Positions 31,810-43,037 of a DNA stretch of 64,000 bases are shown here, one piece after another; position 1 is the first letter of the stretch, and each line of letters starts with the position of its first letter. Both the position numbers and the translations under genes were made by a program. This DNA comes from Massospora cicadina (taxonomy: Eukaryota; Entomophthoromycota; Entomophthoromycetes; Entomophthorales; Entomophthoraceae). The stretch is from positions 62,001-126,000 of the forward strand of contig JAKSZP010013342.1 in the NCBI GenBank assembly GCA_022478985.1, given 5' to 3'. The notes under the pieces are model-generated. The model was not told the DNA's origin, did no database searches, and saw only the letters and a program-made list of their open reading frames with translations.

Positions 31810-33960
31810 GATAACGAAAGATCGTGCCATTTGTAATTGCCATACCATACACAATCCCAAACTTATACCAAAGCATAAACATGATCCTGGAATTCTTCCA
31901 AAAGTTATAATTATCCCCATATTTTAATCAATAAAGATATACTTGTTTGTATAAACAAAATTTGCCTAAAATTTGACTAGAGACTGCATAGATTTGACTA
32001 GAGATATTGCCTGAATTCTAGAGGAGATAAACTTGGAAAGGCAACTATTCTGACAAGAGATTTTTTTAAAGATCTGATGTCCACTAAGAGTTTCCACTGG
32101 AGCTATTATGACTAATAACTGTATAGCCTTTGAAGGACACAGCCTTTGAATTATTAAACTCTATACTGGTGCTTCTGCCAGGCCTTTGCTAAGGCTACAT
32201 GGTGAAGTCATACCTTCACATGGAAAATATATGCAATATTAGCCCTACCAATATGGAGGAAAATATGAGCTTGACCAGATGGGCCATTTCTGATAACTAT
32301 GATATGCCATTTACGAGCACTAAGAGCTTGAGTTATGAGCAACAATGACCATAACTACTTCTGCTCCTGAAGAATATATTTTATCAAATCAAGGCTGCTA
32401 AATTAGCTGAAACTATAGAAGCTTTACTGATTAGAACCATCACCTCTATGGATAACCAATCATAATTTATCTTATTGGGTTGCTCATGATCTGATGCATC
32501 TATGTTTCTGACCAATATCTCTAGTTAATTAGAAGTGGCTTGAACTTAATCTTATCTCCAACTATTTGTTTACCCCACCATTCATCATCTTAAGCAACAA
32601 TAAGGGTTACATAACATGGATATAGCGACTATTTGGACTCTCACAAAAACCTCATACACAACTTCTTGAATTGTATGAAGCAGCTTCCAATTTTGGTCAG
32701 GATAATCACAAAGCCATTTTTTATACCTTGAGTGAAATTAATGTGATTCAACGCCACCTAGCTCAAATTGACAACAAAGCTGTACAGTACCTACATGGCG
32801 GACTTACTCAGTGAATGGCCCATGCCACTGCTGACTTGGACTAGCAAGTGGAGCGTACTTTGACTACACTTATTGGCTGAAGATATAAAGAGATAAACTA
32901 ATGATTCTTGAATTGCTGCATTAGCTACTTGGATTCAGAAATTGAGTGAGAGGATTATCATGCGACTTGTTGAGGAAGTTATTATCCAAAGAGTATCTCC
33001 AAGCTCTACTGGCCATATTAGCCTTAAAGGGGGCAAGGGCCCCAGGGCCTGAAGGTCCTTACAGACCCCTCAGGTCCTCCTCGCATAATGGTCTTTCTTT
33101 TGGTGTAAACCATGAAGCTTGAATTAATACCCTTGAGCAACAACTGCTAAAGGTGGCTTGAGAAGCATAATATGTACTAAAGGAGACTTTCTTAACGAGG
33201 ATCTAACACTGATCTCATTGCATAGTAAAATAACTTCCCTACACCAAAACATTTTTGCTGATCACCTTGTCAAATATCAGGATATCAGAAATGATGTGAA
33301 GAATATTGAACACTCAACACCCAAAACTGAAACAATGCCTGGACTCAAGAAGATTTTTATTGAGTTATTTAATTTAATTAACCAGAAAATTGATAGTTTG
33401 CACGGTTCAAATTGACCTTAAGAAAATTCTATCTGACCAAAATGAGCCTGATATCTTGGGATGAAATCCTTCTTAATTAAACTGAAGGATCATAGGAATG
33501 TCAGGCAATCATTACTCAGGGGGCTCACAGGCAGTAAATTAAGACAAACCTGCAAAAGGGTAAAAATTAAGAATATGCTCAACTATCAATCTAAGTGATA
33601 TTTAAGTCTTATCCAACTTGGTACATCCAACATATCGTTTTATCCTATCAAAAAAATTCTACAAAATCTTATACCATCCAGAATGTATCGTCTGACCAAG
33701 AGCCCCCTTCCAGAATTTCACCTTTTTAACTTTCATTAATCCATTTACTTTTGGAGCTTTATATTGTAAAATAAGTCATATAAAACCCCCTTTTATATAC
33801 TATTATAACACTACATCATTAATTTTACATCTATTTTTGTACTTGATTTTACTAAGCCATTTCTCTATACTTACAATAGGACGTATACTTTAGTTGATGA
33901 GATGTAAGCGGTAATTTAGCACTCACTAAAAGAAACTTTATACCTGTCATGCATCTTATA
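31810..33960 (+). pseudogene. Unassigned, with a Gag-like remnant at 32640-33420
   Basis: The stretch 32650-32815 reads LLELYEAASNFGQDNHKAIF and then TLSEINVIQRHLAQIDNKAV. The stretch 33158-33415 is a lysine-rich, helix-forming frame ending GLKKIFIELFNLINQKIDSL. These could be the coiled-coil N-terminal part of the gag of element C or of another element. No LTR or start could be fixed. The part from 33430 to 33960 is AT-rich with a TATA-like TTATATACTATTATAAC near 33795, possibly the LTR of C. Confidence 0.4.
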
Positions 33961-34015
33961 CGGCTTAAAGTTTTGACTGTCAGGCTTTTTTGGCATAGCA
34001 CCATAGAGATTAAAA

Positions 34016-35100
34016 ATGGAAGCCCAAAACATTCTAGAGCAAACCAATATTACCCAAGTGAATGATAAACTTGAGTAAATGAGCTCTAATATTCAAATTA
34101 TTGAGGCTAAACAAGATACCATGTCATTTAAATTAGAAAATTTAATCTTCTGTGATTAAAACCTCCAGCTTCTCATAGAAACTAAAGTCTCACTCACTCA
34201 TTTCAATGAATGCTACAGTACTCTCCAGGATAATATGGATGAGTTCTAACATCAAGTTAATAAGGCTTTCCCACATACTTATCTAGGAGTCACTGAGCCA
34301 ACTGTATCTGAACAGCCTCCTTCTCCAGCTATATATGTGATCTCTGAACAGGTTGGATTTATCAAACCCACCTTTAAAGAGAAGAATATGACTGGTACCA
34401 AATCATCCATATTATATCTATTTGTATGAAGTGATGGAAATGGATATGGATTGCCAAAGTGACAATACATATAAACCTGTATTGATAGTAAGGCCTGAGA
34501 TAGCATGATGCTTTATTTCAAATAGTGTCTTTCTTAGGCTGAGTTAAAGAACGCTTTATCAAAATTTTAAAGTAATATATCTTTTTTTAACTAAAAACAG
34601 GTCTTCATGCGGATCTGCCCTAGAAGTATAGAAAAATCAAGTTTGCTGAGAAGTTTTATGATGAAGCTCAGGCCCTCGCTGACTGCAATCAAGTTAATTT
34701 GAGTGATGCCATTGCCTCTGTCCTATACACATTTTTAAATCAATATGATTATCATACTAAACTTTCAGAATGCAAAGAAGATGTACAAATCAATCCTTGA
34801 TATTAAGGAATCTATAATGGAGTTGCCTGAACTGAAAGTGCACCAAACATCAAAAAAGGGACCTAGTCTATCATTCATGCAGTAGAAAGATTCCAGAGAT
34901 CTAACTTCAATGCACTCTTGCCCTTATTTCAAATTCTTTGAGCATCAGATTGATTCCTGTTGAAAAACCTATAAGACAGGAAAAGCAGAGTTAGCTTAAG
35001 ACATGAGACCCCCCTGCTGACGAATCTGCACCTCATTCCACATCTATTTTTCCCTACCACTCTGAATGTTGCACCCTATCTAAGCATGATGAAATGGATG
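34016..35100 (+). pseudogene. gag remnant of element C
   Basis: The start MEAQNILEQTNITQVNDKLE at 34016 begins a helical region with many stops. IKFAEKFYDEAQALADCNQV near 34636 fits the FA..FY..A motif of Gag. A CCHC-type knuckle is legible at 34919-34960 (CPYFKFFEHQIDSC), in which the second cysteine reads Phe. The role in particle assembly is known for the family. Frameshifts are frequent. Confidence 0.68.
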
Positions 35101-35568
35101 TACTGGAATCATCAATTTTTAATAAAGGGATAACTTCCTTTTTGCTCTTCACTTTCTGGACCACTTATGCCATGAATTTTATTTACTTGATATACCATTT
35201 TGGCACTGAGGCTACATATGTTGAGGTAATCATCCATAATATAAAATTTTCTGGGACATAGTCAAAATCATACTGCAGGTTAGCATCATTTCCTCTCAAG
35301 TGTTGAGATGAATAAAGGTCAAATTGTTAAAACCACAACTTAGATTTGTGACCTCAGGACCTCATTTTACCCAAACTCTGGGGCCTAATCCTCTTTGCCG
35401 CTTCAGTTTGGATCCCTGAGCGCTGGCCTCAAAGATTGTGCTAGAGAATGATGGCTATGACTTTTTCATAGGCATACAATCATTTACTAAATCTAACATA
35501 AAATTTATTTATATGTACTTATATTATTATCCAAAAATATCTCTTCCTACTAGTTGTTAGATATCCCC
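35100..35568 (+). pseudogene. Protease remnant of element C
   Basis: Near 35425-35500 the frame reads ASKIVLENDGYDFFIGIQSF, matching the closing block of Gypsy proteases (YDxLIGxxFL). The catalytic DTG is not recognisable upstream. The frame is cut at 35568 by the LTR of element D and coding sequence resumes at 40483. Confidence 0.6.
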
Positions 35569-36464
35569 TGTTGCAGTTTGAACTTGCAATTAGGAGAAGT
35601 TGGCAAGGTAAAATTGCACTTGAACAGGTATAACCATATTAGGACAGTTTACCACAATAATAATGTGAAAGTTGAATAGAGAACTAAGCCTTTATGTTTC
35701 CTTTAATCCTCTGTAGTATCATTATGTAATTCCAGCAGTGGTGAATCTGGTGTAAAGCATAATCAGCGTTTCTCAAATAAAAATAATACTAAGAATTATG
35801 TTTTGCGCTCTTTGTCCCTTTTCCAATGTAGGGCAATTAATATAAAACCTGATCTCTGATAAGTTACCTTGACATTCAGAACATAAATCTTCTAGAGTTT
35901 CCCTTTTCTGGTCCACTAATAGTCTGTGTAATAAGCACTTTGAAATCGACGTTCAACTATTAAAGGTTGAACACATCTTGTGGTATTCTAATAAACCTTG
36001 GTAGCATCCTGGAAATCATCCTGTTCAACGTTGTTAGCAATTTTATTGTTTTAATTGACAAAGGTAATTGGGACAATTGTGGCAGTCATTTCAGTAGATT
36101 TGACTAACAAGATGGAACTGGTTTTTGGAATTGGTTATTTAACTGGTGAACAGATGAGGATCAATCCTCTGGAAAAGTCAGGGCATTAAGTAAATTAAAT
36201 AATAAATTTTGGCTTTTGGATTGAGTAATGCTGATATGATATCTGACAATGTATCAATGAGAAATTATCTGTCTAAGATACAGGTGTCAGGGTAAGATAT
36301 CTATAGTAACTTAGTTCCATAGATCAATAACAGCGTCAAGGCTTGAGGAATAATAACCTTCACCTATTTATAAAATAAAAATCTATATAAAATTAGAGAG
36401 TATAAAATATAAGGTATCAAAATATAGAATAGGGTCAAATGGTTGTTCAAACCAATTTGCAACA
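35569..36464 (-). repeat. 3' LTR of element D (896 bp)
   Basis: It aligns along its length with 39565-40482. Shared blocks include GGTGAATCTGGT near 35747, TTTTGCGCTCTT near 35802 and GGTCCACTAATAG near 35911. It begins TGTTGCAGTTT and ends TTTGCAACA on the plus strand. The position corresponding to the micro-insertion in the partner reads CCTTGGTAGCATCCTGGAAATC uninterrupted (near 35996). Confidence 0.88.
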
Positions 36465-37246
36465 TTTTACCTCACTTGAACAAGTATTTGAGCACAAAAA
36501 TGAGTGAGGGTCAGATACCTCCTAAATCAATTAGGTTAATAGGCCAAGCAACACATAAACATAAGCAATTGTTTGATGTCTTTTGATGTGCACCAGGTAT
36601 GAGTAAGTGCTCTCCAAGGACATCCTAATAGCTCCAATGCTAGGATAACCAGCACTAGAGGTGGCAATGGGCTCCGTTTTGTATCAGCGGATTGTTAGAT
36701 GGAGTTTACCATACAAACCATTTGGGACTTGTAAAGCTATATCTGTTCTGACGAGGGCTTTGTGTCCCAGTTCAATAGTGCAGTTTTTCCTAGAGTGGAT
36801 CAGGATCTCGCTGGACTTTAAAATATGATTGGACAAATTTAATTGCATCAGTGGCCTTAAAAAATTGAATGTAAATTAGTTCCCTTACTAGAAGCAGTGA
36901 CCAAAATTAGGGTGTTTGATGTCTGGGTGTAACAAATGGGTTCATGCCAATATTCCATAAGGAAATTGGGAAATAAGAGCCTCATAGCTGACTCTACTAG
37001 GGACCAGCCTGCCATAGCCAATCCCTGAACCCATCTGCTGAGTTTCGCCATTGCCACATGCCCTCAGATCACTGTCCACACACTGTAGGAGAGTACTGAG
37101 ATCCACGCCAACACCACATCATGCTCACTAGTGAAGCCCATGGCTTTCAACCTGATTATTCTATTTTAAATAAAATACTCTTTTTGCTTTATGCAAACAA
37201 ATCTTTATTTGATTTTTAAGGATTTTGTAGAGACTCAACTGGCTAT
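36465..37246. other. 3' interior of element D, no recognised domain
   Basis: This part should follow the protease in element D, but neither strand shows polymerase motifs. It ends at a 3' tail of the SINE/ORF1-only type, so part of it may be an inserted retrocopy whose 5' end I cannot place. Confidence 0.4.
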
Positions 37247-37273
37247 TCAGGTCAGCCTATCTCCAAATAAATA
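37247..37273 (+). mobile_element. SINE-type 3' tail inside element D
   Basis: TTCAGGTCAGCCTATCTCC followed by AAATAAAT matches the shared tail of the ORF1-only elements and SINEs in this window. It indicates a plus-strand retrocopy ending here. No target duplication longer than TAGTGC could be matched upstream. Confidence 0.5.
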
Positions 37274-37869
37274 GTGCTTTGCAATTATAAAATAAGCTTT
37301 CTCCTTTGCCAGGCTCTTCTGAACCGTCCAGCACATCTCAGGCAAAGATTCCATTCCCCATTGAATCATTGTCCATACTGCTTGTAAGTCTGACATCATA
37401 TTGACTTGGATGCATTTTGGCTTTTGGACAGTCAAATTTCCCTTGCTCTGATTCCCTCTCACTCAGGTTTCTTCTTATGAATTCCATATTTGGATCTAGT
37501 ACTAACTGATCCATAGCAATGTATGGATTGGGCACCACCTGATCCGTTACACTGGGGTTTAAGTTATGATGAGGATTCAACTACCTTTGGCCCTGGAAGC
37601 TGCAATTGCATGGTATAACATCATTAACAAGAATATGGTGCAATCTAGAGGTAAAACTTATGAAGTTGCCCTAAAAGTGGTCATCAGAATCAACGCTATT
37701 GTATCAACTATGCGTCGTGGTCTCAGTAGGTGTCTTCTAAATTAATATTGGTTGGGTCAGCAGAAATCTTGGTAATTAAGTTTAAGAGGCCATGTTCATT
37801 GTCCAAGGATTTCTTTTTAGTATAATAAAGCGGAGATTGTAATTCTAATATATCTACAATATCGCTATT

Positions 37870-38160
37870 AAAGTTGAGTTAAAGACCATATTTTCTCATA
37901 AAAGAGGTACCAATAAGTAGCTCATAGCTATAATGAGGTAAAATAATGGCCGGCTTGGACACCACCATAGTACCAAAATGCAACAGTAAGGAATTATATG
38001 CTCCTAATGAGGTGGTGGAGGCAAGAGAAACGTTTAATATTTTTTCAATGATAAATATTGGTTGGAATACCAAGTTTCTTCATGAGCATTAAAGAAATTA
38101 TGTGATGAATGCCCCTCTGTCCACAATCACTTAGACTTCAATGTTATGCAGTTATCATCG
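37870..38160 (-). pseudogene. Protease remnant of element D
   Basis: On the minus strand the frame at 38073-37879 ends in IILPHYSYELLIGTSFMRKY, the YxLLIGTxFxxKY closing block of Gypsy proteases. In normal elements this is followed by the reverse transcriptase, which is absent here. Confidence 0.65.
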
Positions 38161-38639
38161 TAAGTACACTTAGCTTAGCTATCTGAGTCAGTAAAGGACT
38201 AAATGGTAAGAGCATCTACTGGGCTCAGGTAAGAGAATAAGTTACTAGTCACCTTCAGCCGTGGAGGAGTAACAAGTTTTTTCTATGCTCATATTGGAGG
38301 CCCTACCGGCAAATAGCGTTATTTATTGTCACATTCTTTAAATGATTTTTTTAATTTTTGGTGGAAGTAGGACCTTCTTATCTACTTCGCCTAGGTTTTT
38401 ACCACATAAGCATTCATAGTCAATGATAAGCAATGTATTCCTGGTCCTTGGGTAAGGTTGTAAGGATGTAGTTTGGCCACTTAAATATTTTTAGAAATAA
38501 TTATTAAACTGCACGCTTTGAGATATTTAACATATCCTGTGTTCAGCACATCAAAAGTAGAGGTGCAATGGTAGAGATAATTCCCTCCTAGTTATTGGTG
38601 ATTTCAGAATGTAAAATAGGTAACATATTCCAATTTAAG

Positions 38640-39360
38640 ACCTTGTAAGGTTTGCAGGCATGGAGGAAAGCTATCTAAACTTCATAATGACCCAGAACCT
38701 TGGCCCCAAGCAATACCTGAGCTAAACTGTTAAAGAAACTAATGAAGGTTAAATCTTCTTTGAATGGTTTAAGATGATAGAGAAATTTTTTCAGTTATAT
38801 CATTAGTTCAGACTACCAAAATCGTTAAAAATACTTGATTAGCATTATTGTAAGACATGTCAGTTTTATAAAACATCAGCACTACAAAATTTTGACTGGA
38901 AGGATCCAACAAGTTCTTTACTATGGACAGTTTGACCAATTCATTTAAGTTCACCGTTTTGATTAGAATAGTTGTATGACAGCGTAAATATTCTTTTTTT
39001 GTCAAACTTAGGCAATTTAATTGGGATAACCTGGATTAAATCCTCATAACATCCAATATAAGCAGCAGAAGGAGAGGGATTGACAGGAGCCTCTGTGGCG
39101 GCGAAAAGATTTGTACTAGATGCTGGAGCAGCTCTAGGTAGAGCTTCTGGCCAGAGTAAGATAAGATACTCATAAGGTAGGTTGAGACAGTGTTTGTGCT
39201 ATCTCCTTGGTCATAGCCCAAGGATTGATCCTGGTCATAGCCATGTTTACACTTGCAAGTGGCCTTCTCAGCTTTCTGGTGGATTTTCTTCACTAAACTT
39301 GAAAAATGGTGTTGTTGCATCTGAAATTGTTGCTCCGCTTGTTTAAGTTTTGGTTTCACT
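38640..39360 (-). pseudogene. Gag-like remnant of element D
   Basis: Two minus-strand frames (39359-39036 and 39005-38808) carry a Gln/Lys-rich N-terminal helix (QAEQQFQMQQHHFSSLVKKI) and a short Cys-His string KATCKCKHG that may be the remains of a zinc knuckle. Their position, directly inside the 5' LTR on the minus strand, supports gag. The identity is otherwise weak. Confidence 0.45.
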
Positions 39361-39564
39361 AAACAAGATTAGAATTCTGCTCCTTTATTTCCTATCATTA
39401 GTTTGGGCTAGGAGTTGTAAAGTGAATTTCCTGATAAAGGCCAGCGTTGGAATATTCTTCCCCTTCCTTAGGAAAGTTGGGTTCATTAAATCAGAATAAG
39501 AGCATAGTTGTAATTTTAATAGAGTTCAGGGTTTGGAAAGTTCCCCTTTAAAGTGAGTACAAAA

Positions 39565-40482
39565 TAGTGCAATTTTAACTTACAACTAGGCGGAAATGCC
39601 ACATGAAACATTGCATTTGAACAGGTATATATGTTTGAGGACATTTTATTGCAATAAAAATGTGAAAATATAATAGTTAACTAAGCCTTTTGTAAACATA
39701 TTCTTTGACCAGCTGTAGTATAGCTATGCACTTCCTTTAGTGGTGAATCTGGTATAAAGAAAAACCAGAGTTTCTCATAAGAATTTGATAACAAAAATTA
39801 CGTTTTGCGCTCTTCATCCCATGTTCTAATGTAAAGCTAATCAATTTATACCCTGGTCTTTAGTCAGTTAGCTTTCCTTGCAGATTACAAAACTTCTAGT
39901 GTTTTTTATGGTCCACTAATAGCCTGAATAATAAATCTCTTTGAAACCTGACGTTTGACTTTCCAAGGTTGGGAAAATCTTGTGCTATTCTGTTCACCCT
40001 TGGTAGCATCTTTTTTTTAGCCCTTGGTAGCATCTTAGCAATCATTTTTTTGATGGTGGAGTAATTTCAGAGTTTCAATTGACAGGGGTAATTGGGACAA
40101 TTCTGGCATAATCATTTCAGTAAATTTGACTGATAAAAATTGAGCTGGTTTTTGGGAACTGGATATATGACTGGCATACAGATAAAGATTAGATCGCCAG
40201 AAAAGTCCAGATATTAATTAAGTTGAAAACGTTTGTAGCTTTCAGATCAAGTAATGTCAGTGGGATATATGGCAATGGATCAATGGGAATTGATATGCCA
40301 AAGATCCAGGAGGTGGGGCAAGATATATATAGTACCTTTTTCCATAATTTAATACCAGCATAAAGGCCAGAGATATGTACACCCTCATATAATCACAGGA
40401 TAAAATTTTAGTATATAGAAAGTATAAAATTTTGAACAATTAAATATGAATAGGATCAATTTCTTGGTCAAAAATTGCAACA
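39565..40482 (-). repeat. 5' LTR of element D (918 bp, with a 24-bp gain)
   Basis: It aligns with 35569-36464. The net 24-bp gain at 40013-40036 is an 8-bp insertion plus a 16-bp target duplication. Without it the LTR is 894 bp against 896 bp for its partner. Confidence 0.88.
40013..40020 (-). mobile_element. Micro-insertion 5: only 8 bp, with a 16-bp target duplication
   Basis: TTTTTTAG lies between perfect copies of CCCTTGGTAGCATCTT (39997-40012 and 40021-40036). On the minus strand it is CTAAAAAA, exactly the terminus of the other four micro-insertions. The partner LTR near 35996 shows the empty site. It is probably a target-primed reverse transcription event that copied only the A-run and two more bases. 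Confidence 0.85.
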
Positions 40483-40955
40483 AGCCCATGAAAAGAAAGG
40501 AAAAAGAAAACATAGGAGCTGTTTAGTGGAACATTCAAACTTCATTGAGTGGCAGAGTATCACGTAGTCAGGCCATAGCCAAATTGTCTCCTTCCAGTGC
40601 TGAGGCTTATGAAGATATGCTTATATACTCCAGAAACCAAGTAGTTATACCTTCAAAATCTCAAGTACTGGTGGACATGAGGATCCAAGTTACTATTCCA
40701 CAGATCACATGCTGGAAATTCTTAGTGACTCTAATTTGTCCCTTTGAGAGCTTCTTACATGCCTCATATTGCTTGATCATGATTACCGGGGGCCCCTAAC
40801 AATTCTGATGGCTAATTTCACTGTTAACTTATGCAAATATCCTGAAACCTGTTGCTTATGTTTGTACACTACTACTAGTTAAATTGAATTTTTTGAGGTG
40901 CAGAAATTTCCCTAATTTGAGGACTGACAAAGACACTACCAACACCCACATAGAA
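40483..40955 (+). pseudogene. Protease-RT linker of element C
   Basis: The frame 40545-40799 reads MLIYSRNQVVIPSKSQVLVD, like the segment between protease and reverse transcriptase in other Gypsy elements in this window. Coding similarity continues across the Helitron: the sequence after 46657 reads IGDTLTSEQHFQVDDLIEEY, which parallels ISDELTPDKLDKVYTLLEEF of element B. Confidence 0.62.
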
Positions 40956-42393
40956 TCTATATATATAAAACAAAGTCGGGTTAGTTACACCATTTATAAC
41001 TCAAGAACGGCTGGACCAGTTTTTATGATATTTGATTTGTTGGATTTGTCTCTGCCCCGAATAGCAGAATAACTATTAAAACATGGGAAAAATTCACAAA
41101 ATAAAAATTTATGAGAAAATTTATTTTCTCATACATTTTGTATGGAACGGCTTTTTTGATGATATCTTTAGAACGGATTGAATGATTTCGATGAATTTTT
41201 TTCATTCGTCTCAGCCTCGAGAAGTTTCCTCGTGCATTGGAAAAGTAAGAAAATCACAAAAAATTAAAATCCGTATACAACGCCATCTCTGATACATGAC
41301 AGAAACAAAAAAAGGAACAAAATGAACATGGCGTTGTATGCTGGTTGACAGCTGATTCAGTTGCGCGGTCCTTTCATTGCATACCCTTGAGCTAGCTGTG
41401 CAGACCAATTTTCATTCAGTTTTCGACCATTATTACATTTGAATTCAATTCAATTAATTCTCTTCAAATGATTTTTTCTGAAATTCATCAGCGAAAAGTG
41501 ATTTCAAAGAGATGAGTTCAGTTTGATGAAGTGCACATTGTGAAAGGTTATGTTGTTTGTCATTGTGCATGCATCAACAATCAATACAATCAGTAATTTT
41601 GGACTGCGTTTAATTTTCCAGGTGGATTTGTTCGGAATTCTGTAGAATTCTATTTTCGATCGTGATTTTCAAACAGTAAGTTGCCTTCGAAGATGTTCAC
41701 TTTGTGAGGTTATCACATTTGTGATTGTGCGCACATTGATAATTGCTTCATTATGTAATTTTGAATTGTGTGATTAATTTTCCAGTGTTATTTACAATGC
41801 CGCGAGCCAGAAGATCTAATCTTTCACAACGAAGCCGTAATGCAATTAGACTTCGGAATATTGTGAATCAATCCACTGCAGATGAACAAGAAATAGCATG
41901 AGAAGGGCGCCGCGTTAGTATGGCCCGACTTCATGCTTCACAAACACAAGAACAAAGAGAGGCAGTACGTCAAACGGCAAGGTTGGCAATAAGAAATTGT
42001 TGAGCTTATCACACAGATCAACAACGTGATAATCTTTGATGTGCAAGAAGAAATGCTTCAAGTGTTGATTTGAATTGAGTAGCGTTTCAATATGATTGCA
42101 CAATTGACTACAGCTCGCATCCTTTCGTTCGAATTGGCCCAATGGAGGTTGTGTGCGACCATTGCGGTGCATTGAAGTTCGCTGGAGAAATGCCTGGATT
42201 GTGCTGTCTCAGTGGCAAGGTGAAATCGCCATTATTGTCTCCACCACCTGAGCCATTGCATTCATTGCTTCATGGTGAAACATCAGAATCACGACATTTT
42301 CTATTGAACACTCAAAGATACAACGGATGTTTCCAAATGACTTCATTTGAAGCAGACATTATCGAACAATGCAGATTCAATCTAACATTCAAG

Positions 42394-42477
42394 GTAATTT
42401 CTGCTCGAGAGAGTAAACGTTAATTTTCTTTTGGTGTTCATAAATCAGTAATTCTGACTTTGCCTTCAACTTTACAG
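42394..42477 (+). other. Predicted spliceosomal intron 1 in Helitron Rep (84 bp)
   Basis: The donor is AAG|GTAATTTC and the acceptor TTCAACTTTACAG|ATCC. Joining the flanks continues the Rep frame from FNLTFK to IQCQIHHQTGLL; the interior has stops. This is predicted from sequence only. Confidence 0.65.
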
Positions 42478-42975
42478 ATCCAATGCCAAATTCACCATCA
42501 AACTGGATTATTGCAACCACTTGAAGATGCAGAGCATAAATCATCCAAATTTACTTCATGAGCAATATGGAGGAACAACTTGATCAGTGTCAAATAATCA
42601 ATACAGCAATGAAAAGAGCAATTCTTCAAGATCTGCAGCAACTACTTCATGAACATCATGCATTGGTTCAGTTGTTTAAAACTGCGTTGGATTGCATGCC
42701 AAGTGATGACTACAAAGTTGTGATTAGAGTGGATAAATGACCAGCTGGAGCACACAAATGCCAATTCAATGCTCCAACAATAAATGAAGTCGCAATTGTG
42801 ATTGTTGGTAAAAACTTGGAAATGCATGATATTATGCTTACACATCATGACACTGGACAACTGCAACAAATATACAAAACACACCATTCATATGATGTAT
42901 TGCAATACCCGCTGATGTTTTGGCAAGGAGACAATGGCTATCACTTCAATATCAAAATAATAAATCCATTGAGCG

Positions 42976-43037
42976 GTGAGTATCAATATCATAATTTTTA
43001 TTTCAACATGACACTAATTTCACTGATTTCATTTCAG
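42976..43037 (+). other. Predicted spliceosomal intron 2 in Helitron Rep (62 bp)
   Basis: The donor G|GTGAGTATC is consensus and the acceptor is TTTCATTTCAG. Splicing joins INPLSG to GEETTKKVSSMNYYTYHL-type sequence in frame, as expected for continuous Rep proteins of this group. Confidence 0.7.

Larger units (their letters stand above)
35569..40482 (-). mobile_element. LTR element D, minus strand, internally short (4.9 kb)
   Basis: Direct LTRs at 35569-36464 and 39565-40482 enclose 3.1 kb. On the minus strand the interior has a Gag-like part (about 39360-38640) and a protease-like part (about 38160-37870). I find no reverse transcriptase, RNase H or integrase between the protease and the 3' LTR, so D looks like an internally deleted, non-autonomous element. 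The flanking 5-mers TCCCC and AGCCC agree at 3 of 5 positions, so a target duplication is weak. It interrupts the protease-RT linker of element C. Confidence 0.82.
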
